64,000 nt of DNA. It comes from Latescibacteria bacterium UBA6620. GTDB lineage: Bacteria; Latescibacterota; UBA2968. The number at the start of each line of letters is the position of its first letter. The stretch's first letter is position 1. The stretch is from NCBI GenBank assembly GCA_002433075.1, contig DJHM01000033.1:162707-226706 (forward strand). The letters run 5' to 3'. Both the position numbers and the translations under genes were made by a program. Below the pieces are notes generated by a model that saw nothing but the letters and a program-made list of their open reading frames with translations, made no database searches and was not told the DNA's origin. This document shows, one piece after another, positions 50,236 through 58,969 of this stretch.

Positions 50236-52833
50236 ATGACCCTCTGGCTGCTGATCGCGACCCTCGTTTCGCCTGCTATCGCACAGCCCCCTTCACCTGA
50301 ATCCGTGCTCGGCTTTGGTGTTGGGGAGGATTTCAAGATCGCAGGATGGACGCAAATCGTGGACTACTTCACCCGTCTTAACGAAGCTTCCGACAGAATC
50401 CAGGTGGAGACGCTGGGCGAATCGACGAACGGTCGCCCGTTCATTCTGGCCGTCATTTCGGATCCACGAAACCTGGCGCGACAGGAGGCCATTCAGGTCG
50501 ATCAACGCAAGCTGGCCGATCCCCGGCGTCTGTCCGAAGGCGAAGCGGAGACAATTGCCGCACAGGGGAAAACCGTCGTCCTGATCGGGTGTAACATCCA
50601 CGCCACCGAGATTGCCTCCTCCCAGATGTCGATGGAACTCGCCCACAGTCTTGTCACGGCCGAAGACTCGCTGACCCATTCGATTCTGGAGAACGTCGTG
50701 CTCCTGCTCGTGCCGTCGCTCAACCCTGACGGTATCGACATCGTCCGCGACTGGTACCAGGAAACGCTGGGAACTCCCTGGGAGGGCTCTGATCCACCCC
50801 ATCTCTACCACCCGTACACCGGCCACGACAACAACCGGGACTGGTTCATGCTGACCCAGGTCGAGACCCGGATCATGACGCGTCTTCTCTACAAGAAGTG
50901 GTTCCCACAGATTGTCTACGACGTCCACCAGATGAAGAACAACGGCGCCCGTTTTTTCGTGCCTCCCTTCTTCGACCCCCTGAATCCGAACGTACCCCCT
51001 TTGTTGCAGCGTCAGATCATGCTCGTCGGTTCCCACATGGCTCACGATCTCCAGGTCGCCGATAAACCGGGGGTTATCACTTCGGCTGTTTACGATATGT
51101 GGTGGCACGGTGGATTTCGAAGCACCCCCTATCGTCATAACACAGTCGGCATCCTCACCGAAGCAGCCAGCGCCAGAATCGCCTCTCCGATATTCCAGAC
51201 ACTCTCGGACCTGGAAGGGAGCCACCGCGGGCTCCGAAAGTACTGGGTCCAGTCGAATTTTCCCCAACCCTGGCAAGGCGGTTGGTGGCGTCTCAGAGAC
51301 ATCGTGGACTACGAACTGATCGCGGCACGCTCCTTGCTCAAGCTTGCCTCGACCCATCGTCGCGACTGGCTCGAAAACCAGGTGCTCCTGGGCACGCGAG
51401 CTATCGAACGTGGCACCAGCGAGCCCCCTTTCGCTTTCGTGGTGCCGGCGGGACAGAACGATCCCATCGCCACGTACGAGATGCTTCGAATTCTGCACGA
51501 AGGAGGCGTCGACATCCATCGTGCAGACCGGGACTTCGAGGCCGATGGCGTGAAGTACGACAGAGGGACACACGTCGTCCTGATGGCGCAACCTTACCGG
51601 GCCCACGCCAAGGATCTACTTGAGCGGCAGCGCTATCCGGATCGGCGTGTGGGTGACGAAAACGGCCCCCCGGAACGTCCCTACGATGTGACAGGATGGA
51701 CCCTGCCCCTCCAGATGGGCGTTCGGACGGTCGAGGTGATCGACGCCTTCGACGCAGAGCTGACCCGCATCGACCCCGCCCTGCCCTCCCACCCGGCTCC
51801 CCAGGCCGACGCTGGCTACTTCCTCGCGAACACCACCAACCACGACATCGTCGCCCTCAACCGGCTGACGAGCAAAGGCTACAACGCATACTGGACGAGC
51901 GAGGAGCGTCGTGCGGGGTCTCGCCGACTCGCCCGTGGCGCTCTCTTTTTTCCCTCAAAGGGAGGCCTGACAAGCGAAATGGCTCGTCTTGCCGCCGACC
52001 TGGGCATCCAGCCTTTCACGGGTAAGAAACCACCACGCGGCTACCGGCTGCGGAAACCCCGCCTCGGTCTCTATCAACCCTACGCGAGCAAACTCGACCG
52101 CGCCTCCGGCGCCGAAGATGAGGGTTGGACACGATGGGTGCTCGAGCGCTACGAAATCGACTATTCGACAATCCACGACGCCGAAGTTCGCGCAGGTGAC
52201 CTCGAGTCCCGATACGACGTGATCCTGCTCCCCAACGTCCGCACCGATCTATTAATCTCGGGCAATACGGCCGCCGAGATGCCACCCCGCTACACCGGAG
52301 GCATCGGAGAAGCCGGAGCCGACCATCTGGCCGCATTCGTCAATCGGGGAGGAACATTGATCTGCATGGGCAACTCCACGACCTTCGCCCTGGATCGTCT
52401 GGATCTGACCGTCGACGAGGTTGAAACCACGTTCGCACGCCTGAATCTGTCAGACACGATCGACGAAGATTACGAGCCGTTCTACGCCCCCGGTTCGATC
52501 CTCCAGGTTAATCTGGACCCGTCTCATCCGATCGGATTCGGCCGGCCCACGCCCCTCCCGATCTACTTCGCTCAGAATCCGGTGTTCGACGTTTCGGGAT
52601 CTGCCATACCCGTCGCTACCTACCCCGACTTCAACCCCCTCATGAGTGGCTGGATTCACGGCGACGAGTTGATCCGAAGAAAAACTGCTCTCGTCGATGC
52701 TCAGGTCGGTGAGGGACGGGTCATCCTGTTCGGATTTCGACCCCAACACCGTGCACAGCCTCACGCGACCTTCAAGTTACTGTTCAACGCCATCTACTAC
52801 GGAAACGCCCAACCCAACGCCCGCATCAATTGA
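50236..52833 (+). CDS. Secreted M14 family metallocarboxypeptidase-like protein
   Basis: 865 residues. Start at ATG 50236 with GGGAG upstream, opening a signal peptide (MTLWLLIATLVSPAIAQ); the frame to the left has no such mark. M14 domain about 40-350: zinc ligands in CNIHATEIAS (HxxE) and DVHQMKNNGARFF, substrate region VPSLNPDGIDIVRDW and HDNNRDWFM, catalytic Glu in VGILTEAAS. The C-terminal half contains a glutamine-amidotransferase-like fold (RYDVILLPNV, GGTLICMGNSTTFALD). This large two-domain layout recurs in environmental Gram-negatives. Confidence 0.87.
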   Translation: MTLWLLIATLVSPAIAQPPSPESVLGFGVGEDFKIAGWTQIVDYFTRLNEASDRIQVETLGESTNGRPFILAVISDPRNLARQEAIQVDQRKLADPRRLSEGEAETIAAQGKTVVLIGCNIHATEIASSQMSMELAHSLVTAEDSLTHSILENVVLLLVPSLNPDGIDIVRDWYQETLGTPWEGSDPPHLYHPYTGHDNNRDWFMLTQVETRIMTRLLYKKWFPQIVYDVHQMKNNGARFFVPPFFDPLNPNVPPLLQRQIMLVGSHMAHDLQVADKPGVITSAVYDMWWHGGFRSTPYRHNTVGILTEAASARIASPIFQTLSDLEGSHRGLRKYWVQSNFPQPWQGGWWRLRDIVDYELIAARSLLKLASTHRRDWLENQVLLGTRAIERGTSEPPFAFVVPAGQNDPIATYEMLRILHEGGVDIHRADRDFEADGVKYDRGTHVVLMAQPYRAHAKDLLERQRYPDRRVGDENGPPERPYDVTGWTLPLQMGVRTVEVIDAFDAELTRIDPALPSHPAPQADAGYFLANTTNHDIVALNRLTSKGYNAYWTSEERRAGSRRLARGALFFPSKGGLTSEMARLAADLGIQPFTGKKPPRGYRLRKPRLGLYQPYASKLDRASGAEDEGWTRWVLERYEIDYSTIHDAEVRAGDLESRYDVILLPNVRTDLLISGNTAAEMPPRYTGGIGEAGADHLAAFVNRGGTLICMGNSTTFALDRLDLTVDEVETTFARLNLSDTIDEDYEPFYAPGSILQVNLDPSHPIGFGRPTPLPIYFAQNPVFDVSGSAIPVATYPDFNPLMSGWIHGDELIRRKTALVDAQVGEGRVILFGFRPQHRAQPHATFKLLFNAIYYGNAQPNARIN

Positions 52834-52848
52834 CCAGGAGCATTCGAC

Positions 52849-54588
52849 GTGCCCGACATCCTCCAGATCAGCGACCCTGTCACACCCCCTGAATGGGCGC
52901 TCCTTCAGCGCGCCCTGATCGATGCCCAGTCAGAGGCGATTGTCGCCTTTTACGAAAAGTACTTCGATGAACGTGGTTACCTGCAGTGCGTGCCTCGATG
53001 GGGCGGAAATGACGGCCCAGACGACGCGGCAGAGAATATGCTCAACTGGACTCTGCTCCACGCCCTCGGGGCGCCAGATCACGTTATAGACCTCTACAAG
53101 ATCGCCTGGGACGGCCACCTCAAGCAGTATACCGAAGCCAAAACCGTCGATGTCGAGCTCGGACGAGAGGGCATGTACTACAAGGAGTTCCCGACGATGT
53201 TCGACTGGTTTCACCACGGCGAATGGCTGTCGGCTTTTGTGCTTCAAGGTCTGACCGATCCCGATGACGAAGTCTACCACGCTCGCACCCGGCGCTTCGC
53301 CGGTTTCTACAACGGCGAGGACGTCCAGGCCCTCAACTACGACAGGGACCACAGGATCATCCGCAGCATGTTCAACGGGAGTCGGGGGCCTCTGCTGCGG
53401 AAGGCCACCGCCCTCGACTGGGCGGGCGACCCGATCGAGATCGAGGGGCGTTTTCGGCCGGGGCACGGAGAGGCCACTTTCGAACAGATGCTCGATCACT
53501 TTAAGGGCTATACCGACGTCGTGGGCGACCATCCCCTCAATCTGGGGTCTACGACCCTCGGGTTCAACGCATATGCTCTGACAGGAGAGGCAAAGTACCG
53601 TGACTGGGTGCTCGAATACGTCGACGCCTGGCTCGAGCGAACCGAAGCTAACGAGGGCATCGTCCCCAGCAACATCGGACTCGACGGAACCATCGGCGGA
53701 GAAACGGACGGAAAGTGGTACGGGGGGTGCTACGGTTGGGCCTTCAGTGTGTTGAACCCTGCGACTGGCCGTATCGATCACCGAAACGCGAGTATGGGAA
53801 GAACGCACTACGCGTTTGCGAACGCCTACCTGCTGACAGGGGACCGAAAATATCTCGACCTGTGGGGCAACCTGCTCGACACCATCAACGGCAACTCCAG
53901 GGAAGTCGAGGGCAAAACCCTTTACCCACGAGGATACGGAGATGACGGGTGGTATGAATACCAGGAAACACCCGTGAGCTACGGCGCCCTCGAGCTCTAC
54001 TTCTGGACGCAGGACGAGAAGGACCGGTCTCGCGTGCCAGATTCACCCTGGGTCGACTACATCGAAGGTCGAAATGACAGCTACCCGACCGTCGCATTGC
54101 GGCGTGATTTCGATGTGCTACGCACCAAGCTCGAGGGAATGCGAGAGGATACGTCCGCTCCCGATATGCGCATGTCGGACGACATGAACCGCACCAACCC
54201 CGCCACGACGGATGCGCTGATCCAGACGATGCTCGGAGGCATCCCCACCGGTCGGGTGGGATACCCTCTGCACTGTCGGCTCCGTTACTTCGACCCGGCC
54301 GGGCAACGAGCCGGACTCCCCCAGGACGTGGGCGCACTGATCACCCGCTTCGACGACACGACCACCGAAGTCGCCCTCGTGAACATGAACCCCACACACG
54401 AACGCCGCATCACTGTCCAAGCCGGAGCCTACGGAGAGCACCGGATCCTGAAGGTGAGTACAGCGGCCAGCTCTCTCGAGGTGAACGACCGAGCCTTTTC
54501 CGTCAGACTGGAGCCGGGGTGCGGGGCTACCGTTTCAATAGAACAGAATCGCTACGTTAACCAACCCACGTTCGCGTTTCCCTGGTAG
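52849..54588 (+). CDS. Large protein of unknown function, (alpha/alpha)6-barrel-like
   Basis: 579 residues, GTG start with AGGAG upstream. Not assignable by name. Recurring helical pairs such as MLNWTLLHALGAPDHVIDLY, GEAKYRDWVLEYVDAWLERT and RTHYAFANAYLLTGDRKYLD suggest an alpha/alpha toroid as in glycoside hydrolase-type or lyase enzymes. Conserved acidic and Trp/Tyr residues (RWGGNDGPDDAAEN, FDWFHHGEWLSAF, GKWYGGCYGWAF) could line a sugar pocket. A beta-sandwich-like C terminus (VALVNMNPTHERRITVQAG) completes it. No signal peptide. It is followed by an MFS transporter on the other strand and a sugar-isomerase-like gene, hinting at carbohydrate use (inference). Confidence 0.6.
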   Translation: MPDILQISDPVTPPEWALLQRALIDAQSEAIVAFYEKYFDERGYLQCVPRWGGNDGPDDAAENMLNWTLLHALGAPDHVIDLYKIAWDGHLKQYTEAKTVDVELGREGMYYKEFPTMFDWFHHGEWLSAFVLQGLTDPDDEVYHARTRRFAGFYNGEDVQALNYDRDHRIIRSMFNGSRGPLLRKATALDWAGDPIEIEGRFRPGHGEATFEQMLDHFKGYTDVVGDHPLNLGSTTLGFNAYALTGEAKYRDWVLEYVDAWLERTEANEGIVPSNIGLDGTIGGETDGKWYGGCYGWAFSVLNPATGRIDHRNASMGRTHYAFANAYLLTGDRKYLDLWGNLLDTINGNSREVEGKTLYPRGYGDDGWYEYQETPVSYGALELYFWTQDEKDRSRVPDSPWVDYIEGRNDSYPTVALRRDFDVLRTKLEGMREDTSAPDMRMSDDMNRTNPATTDALIQTMLGGIPTGRVGYPLHCRLRYFDPAGQRAGLPQDVGALITRFDDTTTEVALVNMNPTHERRITVQAGAYGEHRILKVSTAASSLEVNDRAFSVRLEPGCGATVSIEQNRYVNQPTFAFPW

Positions 54589-54597
54589 CCCGGTTAG

Positions 54598-55863
54598 TCA
54601 TCTAACGGTCAACCCTCGGACCAACCAGAGCGACCACGCCACCGAGATCGCCGCCAGGACAAAGAGGCTCGGGTGTCCGACCGCCTCGGCAAGTACGCCG
54701 CCGAGCGCTGGGAAGAGTGACGCGAACCCCATCATCGTGTTGCTGATCCCGATGTAGGTCGGGCGACGTGCCTCCGGCGCGATGTCCAGAAGGTAGCTCT
54801 TGAACCCCACGAAACTACCCGATACCGCTGCCCCCATCAGAAAGAAGATCGGCAGGAACAGTGTAACGGCGTCGATTCCATCGCTCGAGCCCTGTCCGAC
54901 CAGCACCCACAGGGTATAGAGTGGAACCGACAGCTGGCAGACCGTGGTCCAGCGAACAACCGACCTGTTCCCGAACCTTGTGGATATCCATCCCCAGACC
55001 GCATTCGACACCACGACGCCCGCCGTCTGAACGGCAAGGAAGAGTCCGGTCGTGGCCACGTCTACGTCGAACTGCTCCCTGGCCACCACGATGTAGAAGG
55101 GCATCGCCAGCCCCCCCCCTGACGCGAACAGCTGAACTCCGAACATCCTTCGATAGTTGACATCCTGCCTGAGGATCGATGGAACTTCCTTCAGTACCCC
55201 AGACCACGATCTCGGTTGTGTCTCCACTTCGCCCGGCGATTCCCGGAGGAAAGAAAGCGTCAGGTAGCCAGCCATCATCAGGGCCGCAGCAAGACTGAAA
55301 ATCAGGACGAAATTCGAGGGGAACGGATATATCTCACCAGAAGCCAGGATGTGTCGGATGATGATGCCGGCAAGGATGCTGAACACCCCGTGCCCCAGCA
55401 TGAACCGAAGCGCGTAGAACGTGCCCCAATGCTCTCTCGGAATCGTCTTGCCCACCAGGTCCGAGAACGGAAGCCCAGCCACCCCGCCCGCGAGATGTGA
55501 CACCGCGTACATCACGAGGAATATCTTCAGGACCAGCCCGGGCGATTCGGCTCCGTAGAGACCCAGGATCGGGATGAAACTCCAGAGCAGAACCATTCGG
55601 ACCGTGTTCGCCTTGAGGTAGATGGGCAGCCGAAAACCGTGTCGCTCGACCCACCCTGCAATGAAGAGCTGAGGAAGATGCCATCCCGTACGGTGAATCG
55701 AGCTGGCCAATCCCACGAGAAAATCCGAAGACGTGAAATGCTTCACGAATACCGGAATGACCGTCGTAGGATCCATGAACGCGACCCCGAACATGAAAAT
55801 CGTGCCCTGAATCACCCCCACCACATAGTTGTAACGGCCGTCGCCCTTTTGAGGCAACATCAC
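54598..55863 (-). CDS. Major facilitator superfamily transporter
   Basis: 421 residues, 12 membrane helices. MFS motif between TM2 and TM3 is weak; HGFRLPIYLKANTVRM marks the loop, and a central break with charged residues (ESPGEVETQPRSW) separates the halves. Second half: NAVWGWISTRFGNRSVVRW resembles motif A. Substrate unknown; sugar-related genes flank it. Confidence 0.82.
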   Translation of the reverse strand: MMLPQKGDGRYNYVVGVIQGTIFMFGVAFMDPTTVIPVFVKHFTSSDFLVGLASSIHRTGWHLPQLFIAGWVERHGFRLPIYLKANTVRMVLLWSFIPILGLYGAESPGLVLKIFLVMYAVSHLAGGVAGLPFSDLVGKTIPREHWGTFYALRFMLGHGVFSILAGIIIRHILASGEIYPFPSNFVLIFSLAAALMMAGYLTLSFLRESPGEVETQPRSWSGVLKEVPSILRQDVNYRRMFGVQLFASGGGLAMPFYIVVAREQFDVDVATTGLFLAVQTAGVVVSNAVWGWISTRFGNRSVVRWTTVCQLSVPLYTLWVLVGQGSSDGIDAVTLFLPIFFLMGAAVSGSFVGFKSYLLDIAPEARRPTYIGISNTMMGFASLFPALGGVLAEAVGHPSLFVLAAISVAWSLWLVRGLTVR

Positions 55864-55946
55864 GATCCTCCACGGCGTGCGCCACCGTCCGTGGAGGTGT
55901 ATATTTCGATTCGTTCGATCATCTTTTCGAGAACAGGAGATTGGCT

Positions 55947-56765
55947 ATGGAGTTGTCACTGGCGGGCTGGAGTATTGTAAGGCGTTTCAAGGACGAACGT
56001 GCCCCTTTACCGCTACTCGACTTTCCGAGCGTAGCGCGCGAAGAGTTCGGAATCCGCGCGATCGAGCTGAACAGCCCGTTTTTCGAGTACGTCGACCCCG
56101 ACAACAGCGCTTCGAGCCCTATCGTCGACGGCTACCTCCGTAAACTCAAGCAACGCGCTGATGACCTCGATGTGCGATGCCTTAACATTGCTGTTGACGG
56201 CCACGGCGACCTGTCGTCCGTCGACGAAGCTGAGCGCCTCGCCTCAGTCGATAACCACAGGAAGTGGATCGATGCCTGTGTCGCCCTCGGTTGCAACGCC
56301 TTTCGTGCCAACAGCGGCGGAAGGGGCGACGGCGATGAGGAGGCCAAAATCTCCCAGTGCGTTCAAAGCTTTGGCGAACTGAGCGAAGAGTCAGGCAAGG
56401 CCGGCGTTCGCCTGATGATGGAAAACCACGGCGGGATCTCCTACGACCCGGACGTCGTCGTCCGAATTATGGATGAAGTGGGGAGTGACTATTGCAGGGT
56501 CCTGGCCGACTTTCTCAACTGGCCTGCCGAAGACGACAAGCTCGAGAACCTGAAGAAGGTCGCCCCCTATTCCTGGGCCATTCACGGCAAGTTTCTGACC
56601 TTCGACGCGGACGGGGAATGTCCCGAAATTGATTGTGGTGCGGCCGTGCAGATCCTGCGGGACGCCGGCTACGACACCCCTTGGGGAATCGAGTACGAGG
56701 GAAAGACTGACGACCACGAAGGCGTATTGAAAAGCAAAGCCCTGCTTGAAAAACACCTCAGATAG
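55947..56765 (+). CDS. Sugar phosphate isomerase/epimerase-like TIM barrel
   Basis: 272 residues from ATG 55947, with AGGAG eight bases upstream; the TTG at 55941 is less likely. Xylose-isomerase-like (AP endonuclease 2) barrel: IRAIELNSPFFEYVD, CNAFRANSGGRGDGDEEA, metal Glu in RLMMENHGGISYDPD, then CRVLADFLNWPAED, SWAIHGKFLTFDADG and a final Glu in TPWGIEYEGKTDD. Probably isomerises or epimerises a sugar or inositol derivative. Confidence 0.82.
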   Translation: MELSLAGWSIVRRFKDERAPLPLLDFPSVAREEFGIRAIELNSPFFEYVDPDNSASSPIVDGYLRKLKQRADDLDVRCLNIAVDGHGDLSSVDEAERLASVDNHRKWIDACVALGCNAFRANSGGRGDGDEEAKISQCVQSFGELSEESGKAGVRLMMENHGGISYDPDVVVRIMDEVGSDYCRVLADFLNWPAEDDKLENLKKVAPYSWAIHGKFLTFDADGECPEIDCGAAVQILRDAGYDTPWGIEYEGKTDDHEGVLKSKALLEKHLR

Positions 56766-56776
56766 AAGCTAGCCAC

Positions 56777-57259
56777 ATGCCTATGGCAAAAACCCTCTAC
56801 CTCGCCAGTCCCTACGGCTTCAGCCCACACTGGAAAAGCGAGCTGCTCCCCCCCTTCGTTCAGGCGCTTGAGGCCCTGGGGGCTGAAGTCTGGGAGCCAT
56901 TCGCCCGGAACAACCAGAAGGACTTCTCCAAAGCGGGGTGGGCCTATGAAGTCGGCCAGGCCGATCTGCGGGACACCCGCGAAGCGGACGCAATCTTTGC
57001 AATCGTGAACGGCACCCCTCCGGATGAAGGGGTGATGGTCGAACTCGGCATCGCGATCGCGTTGGGAAAGCCGACGTTCCTCTATCGGGACGACTTCAGG
57101 CGGTGTACCGACTGTGAACGATACCCACTGAACCTGATGCTCTTCACAGGCCTTCCCGAGACCGGCTGGGAAGCCTACTACTATACTTCGCTCGAAGAAA
57201 TCGCTTCCCCTGAAAAGGCCATCGTCCAGTGGCTCGATGGAAAGCTCGAGACACCCTGA
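56777..57259 (+). CDS. Nucleoside 2-deoxyribosyltransferase-like protein
   Basis: 160 residues. Family marks: KTLYLASPYGFSPHWK, EADAIFAIVNGTPPDEGVMV with the catalytic Glu (PPDEGVMVELG), then LGIAIALGKPTFLYRDDFRR. Moves deoxyribose between bases or cuts nucleoside N-glycosidic bonds. 11 bases after the TIM-barrel gene, same strand; a terminator follows. Confidence 0.85.
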   Translation: MPMAKTLYLASPYGFSPHWKSELLPPFVQALEALGAEVWEPFARNNQKDFSKAGWAYEVGQADLRDTREADAIFAIVNGTPPDEGVMVELGIAIALGKPTFLYRDDFRRCTDCERYPLNLMLFTGLPETGWEAYYYTSLEEIASPEKAIVQWLDGKLETP

Positions 57260-57343
57260 GTCCTGTCATTGCGACGAATGGATGCGAGCGCCTGACTCGC
57301 TTGCAGTCGTTACCACCAGTGGAGGTGACTTCGAGTACAAACG

Positions 57344-57373
57344 AAAGGTCGGTCCAAAAGGGCCGACCTTTTC
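57344..57373. terminator. Terminator between convergent genes
   Basis: Stem AAAGGTCGG / CCGACCTTT with a ten-base loop, T-tract after on + and A-tract before, ending the deoxyribosyltransferase and aminomutase transcripts. Confidence 0.7.
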
Positions 57374-57392
57374 GATTCGCTATCTCTACGCC

Positions 57393-58736
57393 CTACCCTC
57401 CGGCGAGCACCCGATCCATCATCTGACGACGAGCGGCCGGATCCGCCCAGCGGGCCTGTGCCTCTTCGGACAAACCATCGATCGGGTCGAAGTAGAAGAA
57501 CCTGCGCCCCGGCCTCACCGTCGGACTCGTGAATACAGCGATTCCGTTTTCCTCGTCGTACGTCTCATAAGAATGGCAGTCTCTCTTCCCCCCGCCGCCC
57601 AGCGTGTCGACAACGAACGTCGGCGTGTTGAAACCCGACGTCGTACCGCGCAGCCCCTTCTCGATCTCGATCCCAGCCCGAAGTGTCGTACGAAGATCCT
57701 CAACGCCGGCGACCAGGTCGTGAAAGAACACGTAGTAGGGTTGAATGTTCAGGTGAGAGAGCCGTTTCGTTAACGACTGCATCGTCGCGAGATCGTCATT
57801 GACTCCACGCTGGAGCACGGCCTGATTCCGGACCGTCACACCCAATTCCGCCAGAAGATTCATCGCGTCCTGGGTAACGCCCGTCATCTCATTCGGATGG
57901 TTGAAGTGGGTATGCAGAACCACTTCCTTATGCATCGACCGGCCTCGTGACACCACTCCGACCAGCGCCTCCCGCCACGCATCGTCGGTCAGAATCTTCT
58001 GTGGCATCACGGCTGGCCCCTTTGTCGCAAATCGCATCCGCCGGACGTGATCGATATCGAGCAGGGTATCTCCAATGAATCGGACGTGTTCCGGGCGAAG
58101 CTGATAGGTATCCCCGCCGCTGATCACGATATCCTCGAGGTGGGGCGTTCCACTTACGTAGTCGAACACCGCCTTCCATCGCTCGAGATTCACATTTAGA
58201 TGGAGTTTTTCGACCTCCTCGGTATCCAGGCCGACCGCATAGCTTCGGGTGCAGAACCGACAGTAGACGGGACACGTATCGAGCGTCAGGAACAGTGCCC
58301 GATCGTGATAGCGGTGCGTCAACCCGGGGACGGGAGAGTCTTCCTGCTCGTGGAGAGAATCCAGATGCAGCTCGGGGTGATCCCGCCGCGCCCCCGAGCC
58401 GAGGGGGAGAAACTGCCTGCGAATCGGATCGTTGTAGGGATCTTCCCAGTCGATCAAGCTCAGGAGGTAAGGAGACAGCCGAATGGCCATCGGGGCGTGA
58501 CGCAACCCGTCGGCCAGATCCCGGTAGAAGCCTGGATCAACTCTCTCCCCGAGCAAGGCCATCAGCTTGCCCACGGAGGTGATCGAATTTCGAGTCTGGA
58601 AGGTGTGCGTGTGGAAGGTTTCGGCGTCGACGTCAGCGAACCCGGGGAGGGCACGCCAGTACTCGTCTCGGCGGAACGTCCGATGATCGGCGACCTCGCT
58701 CGTACACGGAGGGTCCGCAAGTTGCTCGTGCGTCAT
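57393..58736 (-). CDS. Lysine 2,3-aminomutase-like radical SAM enzyme
   Basis: 447 residues. Radical SAM cluster motif CPVYCRFC (CxxxCxxC) in LDTCPVYCRFCTRSY; GGDTYQLRPEHVRF is the SAM glycine-rich turn; PLP Lys in VVDTLGGGGKRD. This set (radical SAM plus PLP) is the KamA family, which moves the amino group of lysine or a related amino acid from C2 to C3. It could instead be EpmB-like or a glutamate mutase. beta-lysine-type products serve as osmolytes in some bacteria (established for others; inference here). Confidence 0.88.
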   Translation of the reverse strand: MTHEQLADPPCTSEVADHRTFRRDEYWRALPGFADVDAETFHTHTFQTRNSITSVGKLMALLGERVDPGFYRDLADGLRHAPMAIRLSPYLLSLIDWEDPYNDPIRRQFLPLGSGARRDHPELHLDSLHEQEDSPVPGLTHRYHDRALFLTLDTCPVYCRFCTRSYAVGLDTEEVEKLHLNVNLERWKAVFDYVSGTPHLEDIVISGGDTYQLRPEHVRFIGDTLLDIDHVRRMRFATKGPAVMPQKILTDDAWREALVGVVSRGRSMHKEVVLHTHFNHPNEMTGVTQDAMNLLAELGVTVRNQAVLQRGVNDDLATMQSLTKRLSHLNIQPYYVFFHDLVAGVEDLRTTLRAGIEIEKGLRGTTSGFNTPTFVVDTLGGGGKRDCHSYETYDEENGIAVFTSPTVRPGRRFFYFDPIDGLSEEAQARWADPAARRQMMDRVLAGG

Positions 58737-58777
58737 CTGTAGCCTCTACTCCATCGAAGTCACGGGAACGACGTTGC

Positions 58778-58806
58778 AACCTATCGTAGTCCCTGGACGC
58801 TGTCAA
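58778..58806 (-). promoter_or_regulatory. Promoter of the aminomutase gene
   Basis: On the - strand TTGACA (58801-58806), 17-base spacer, TAGGTT (58778-58783). Confidence 0.5.
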
Positions 58807-58969
58807 GCCGCAGGAGGCGAATCTCCACCCGACACGGCGGTCTGGATTGCCATCTTTCCTTGCCGGAAACCATTGACAGCTTTACTTTTGCATCCCTTCT
58901 CACGAACATCCGCCCTTGGCGGGAGTCCACCTTCCGACAAACCTACAACTCGATCCGGCCCCTGACCTT

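Noticed and set aside
58873..58900. TTGACA before the UPF0182 gene as a promoter
   Set aside because: The -35 is perfect but no acceptable -10 lies 16-18 bases downstream.
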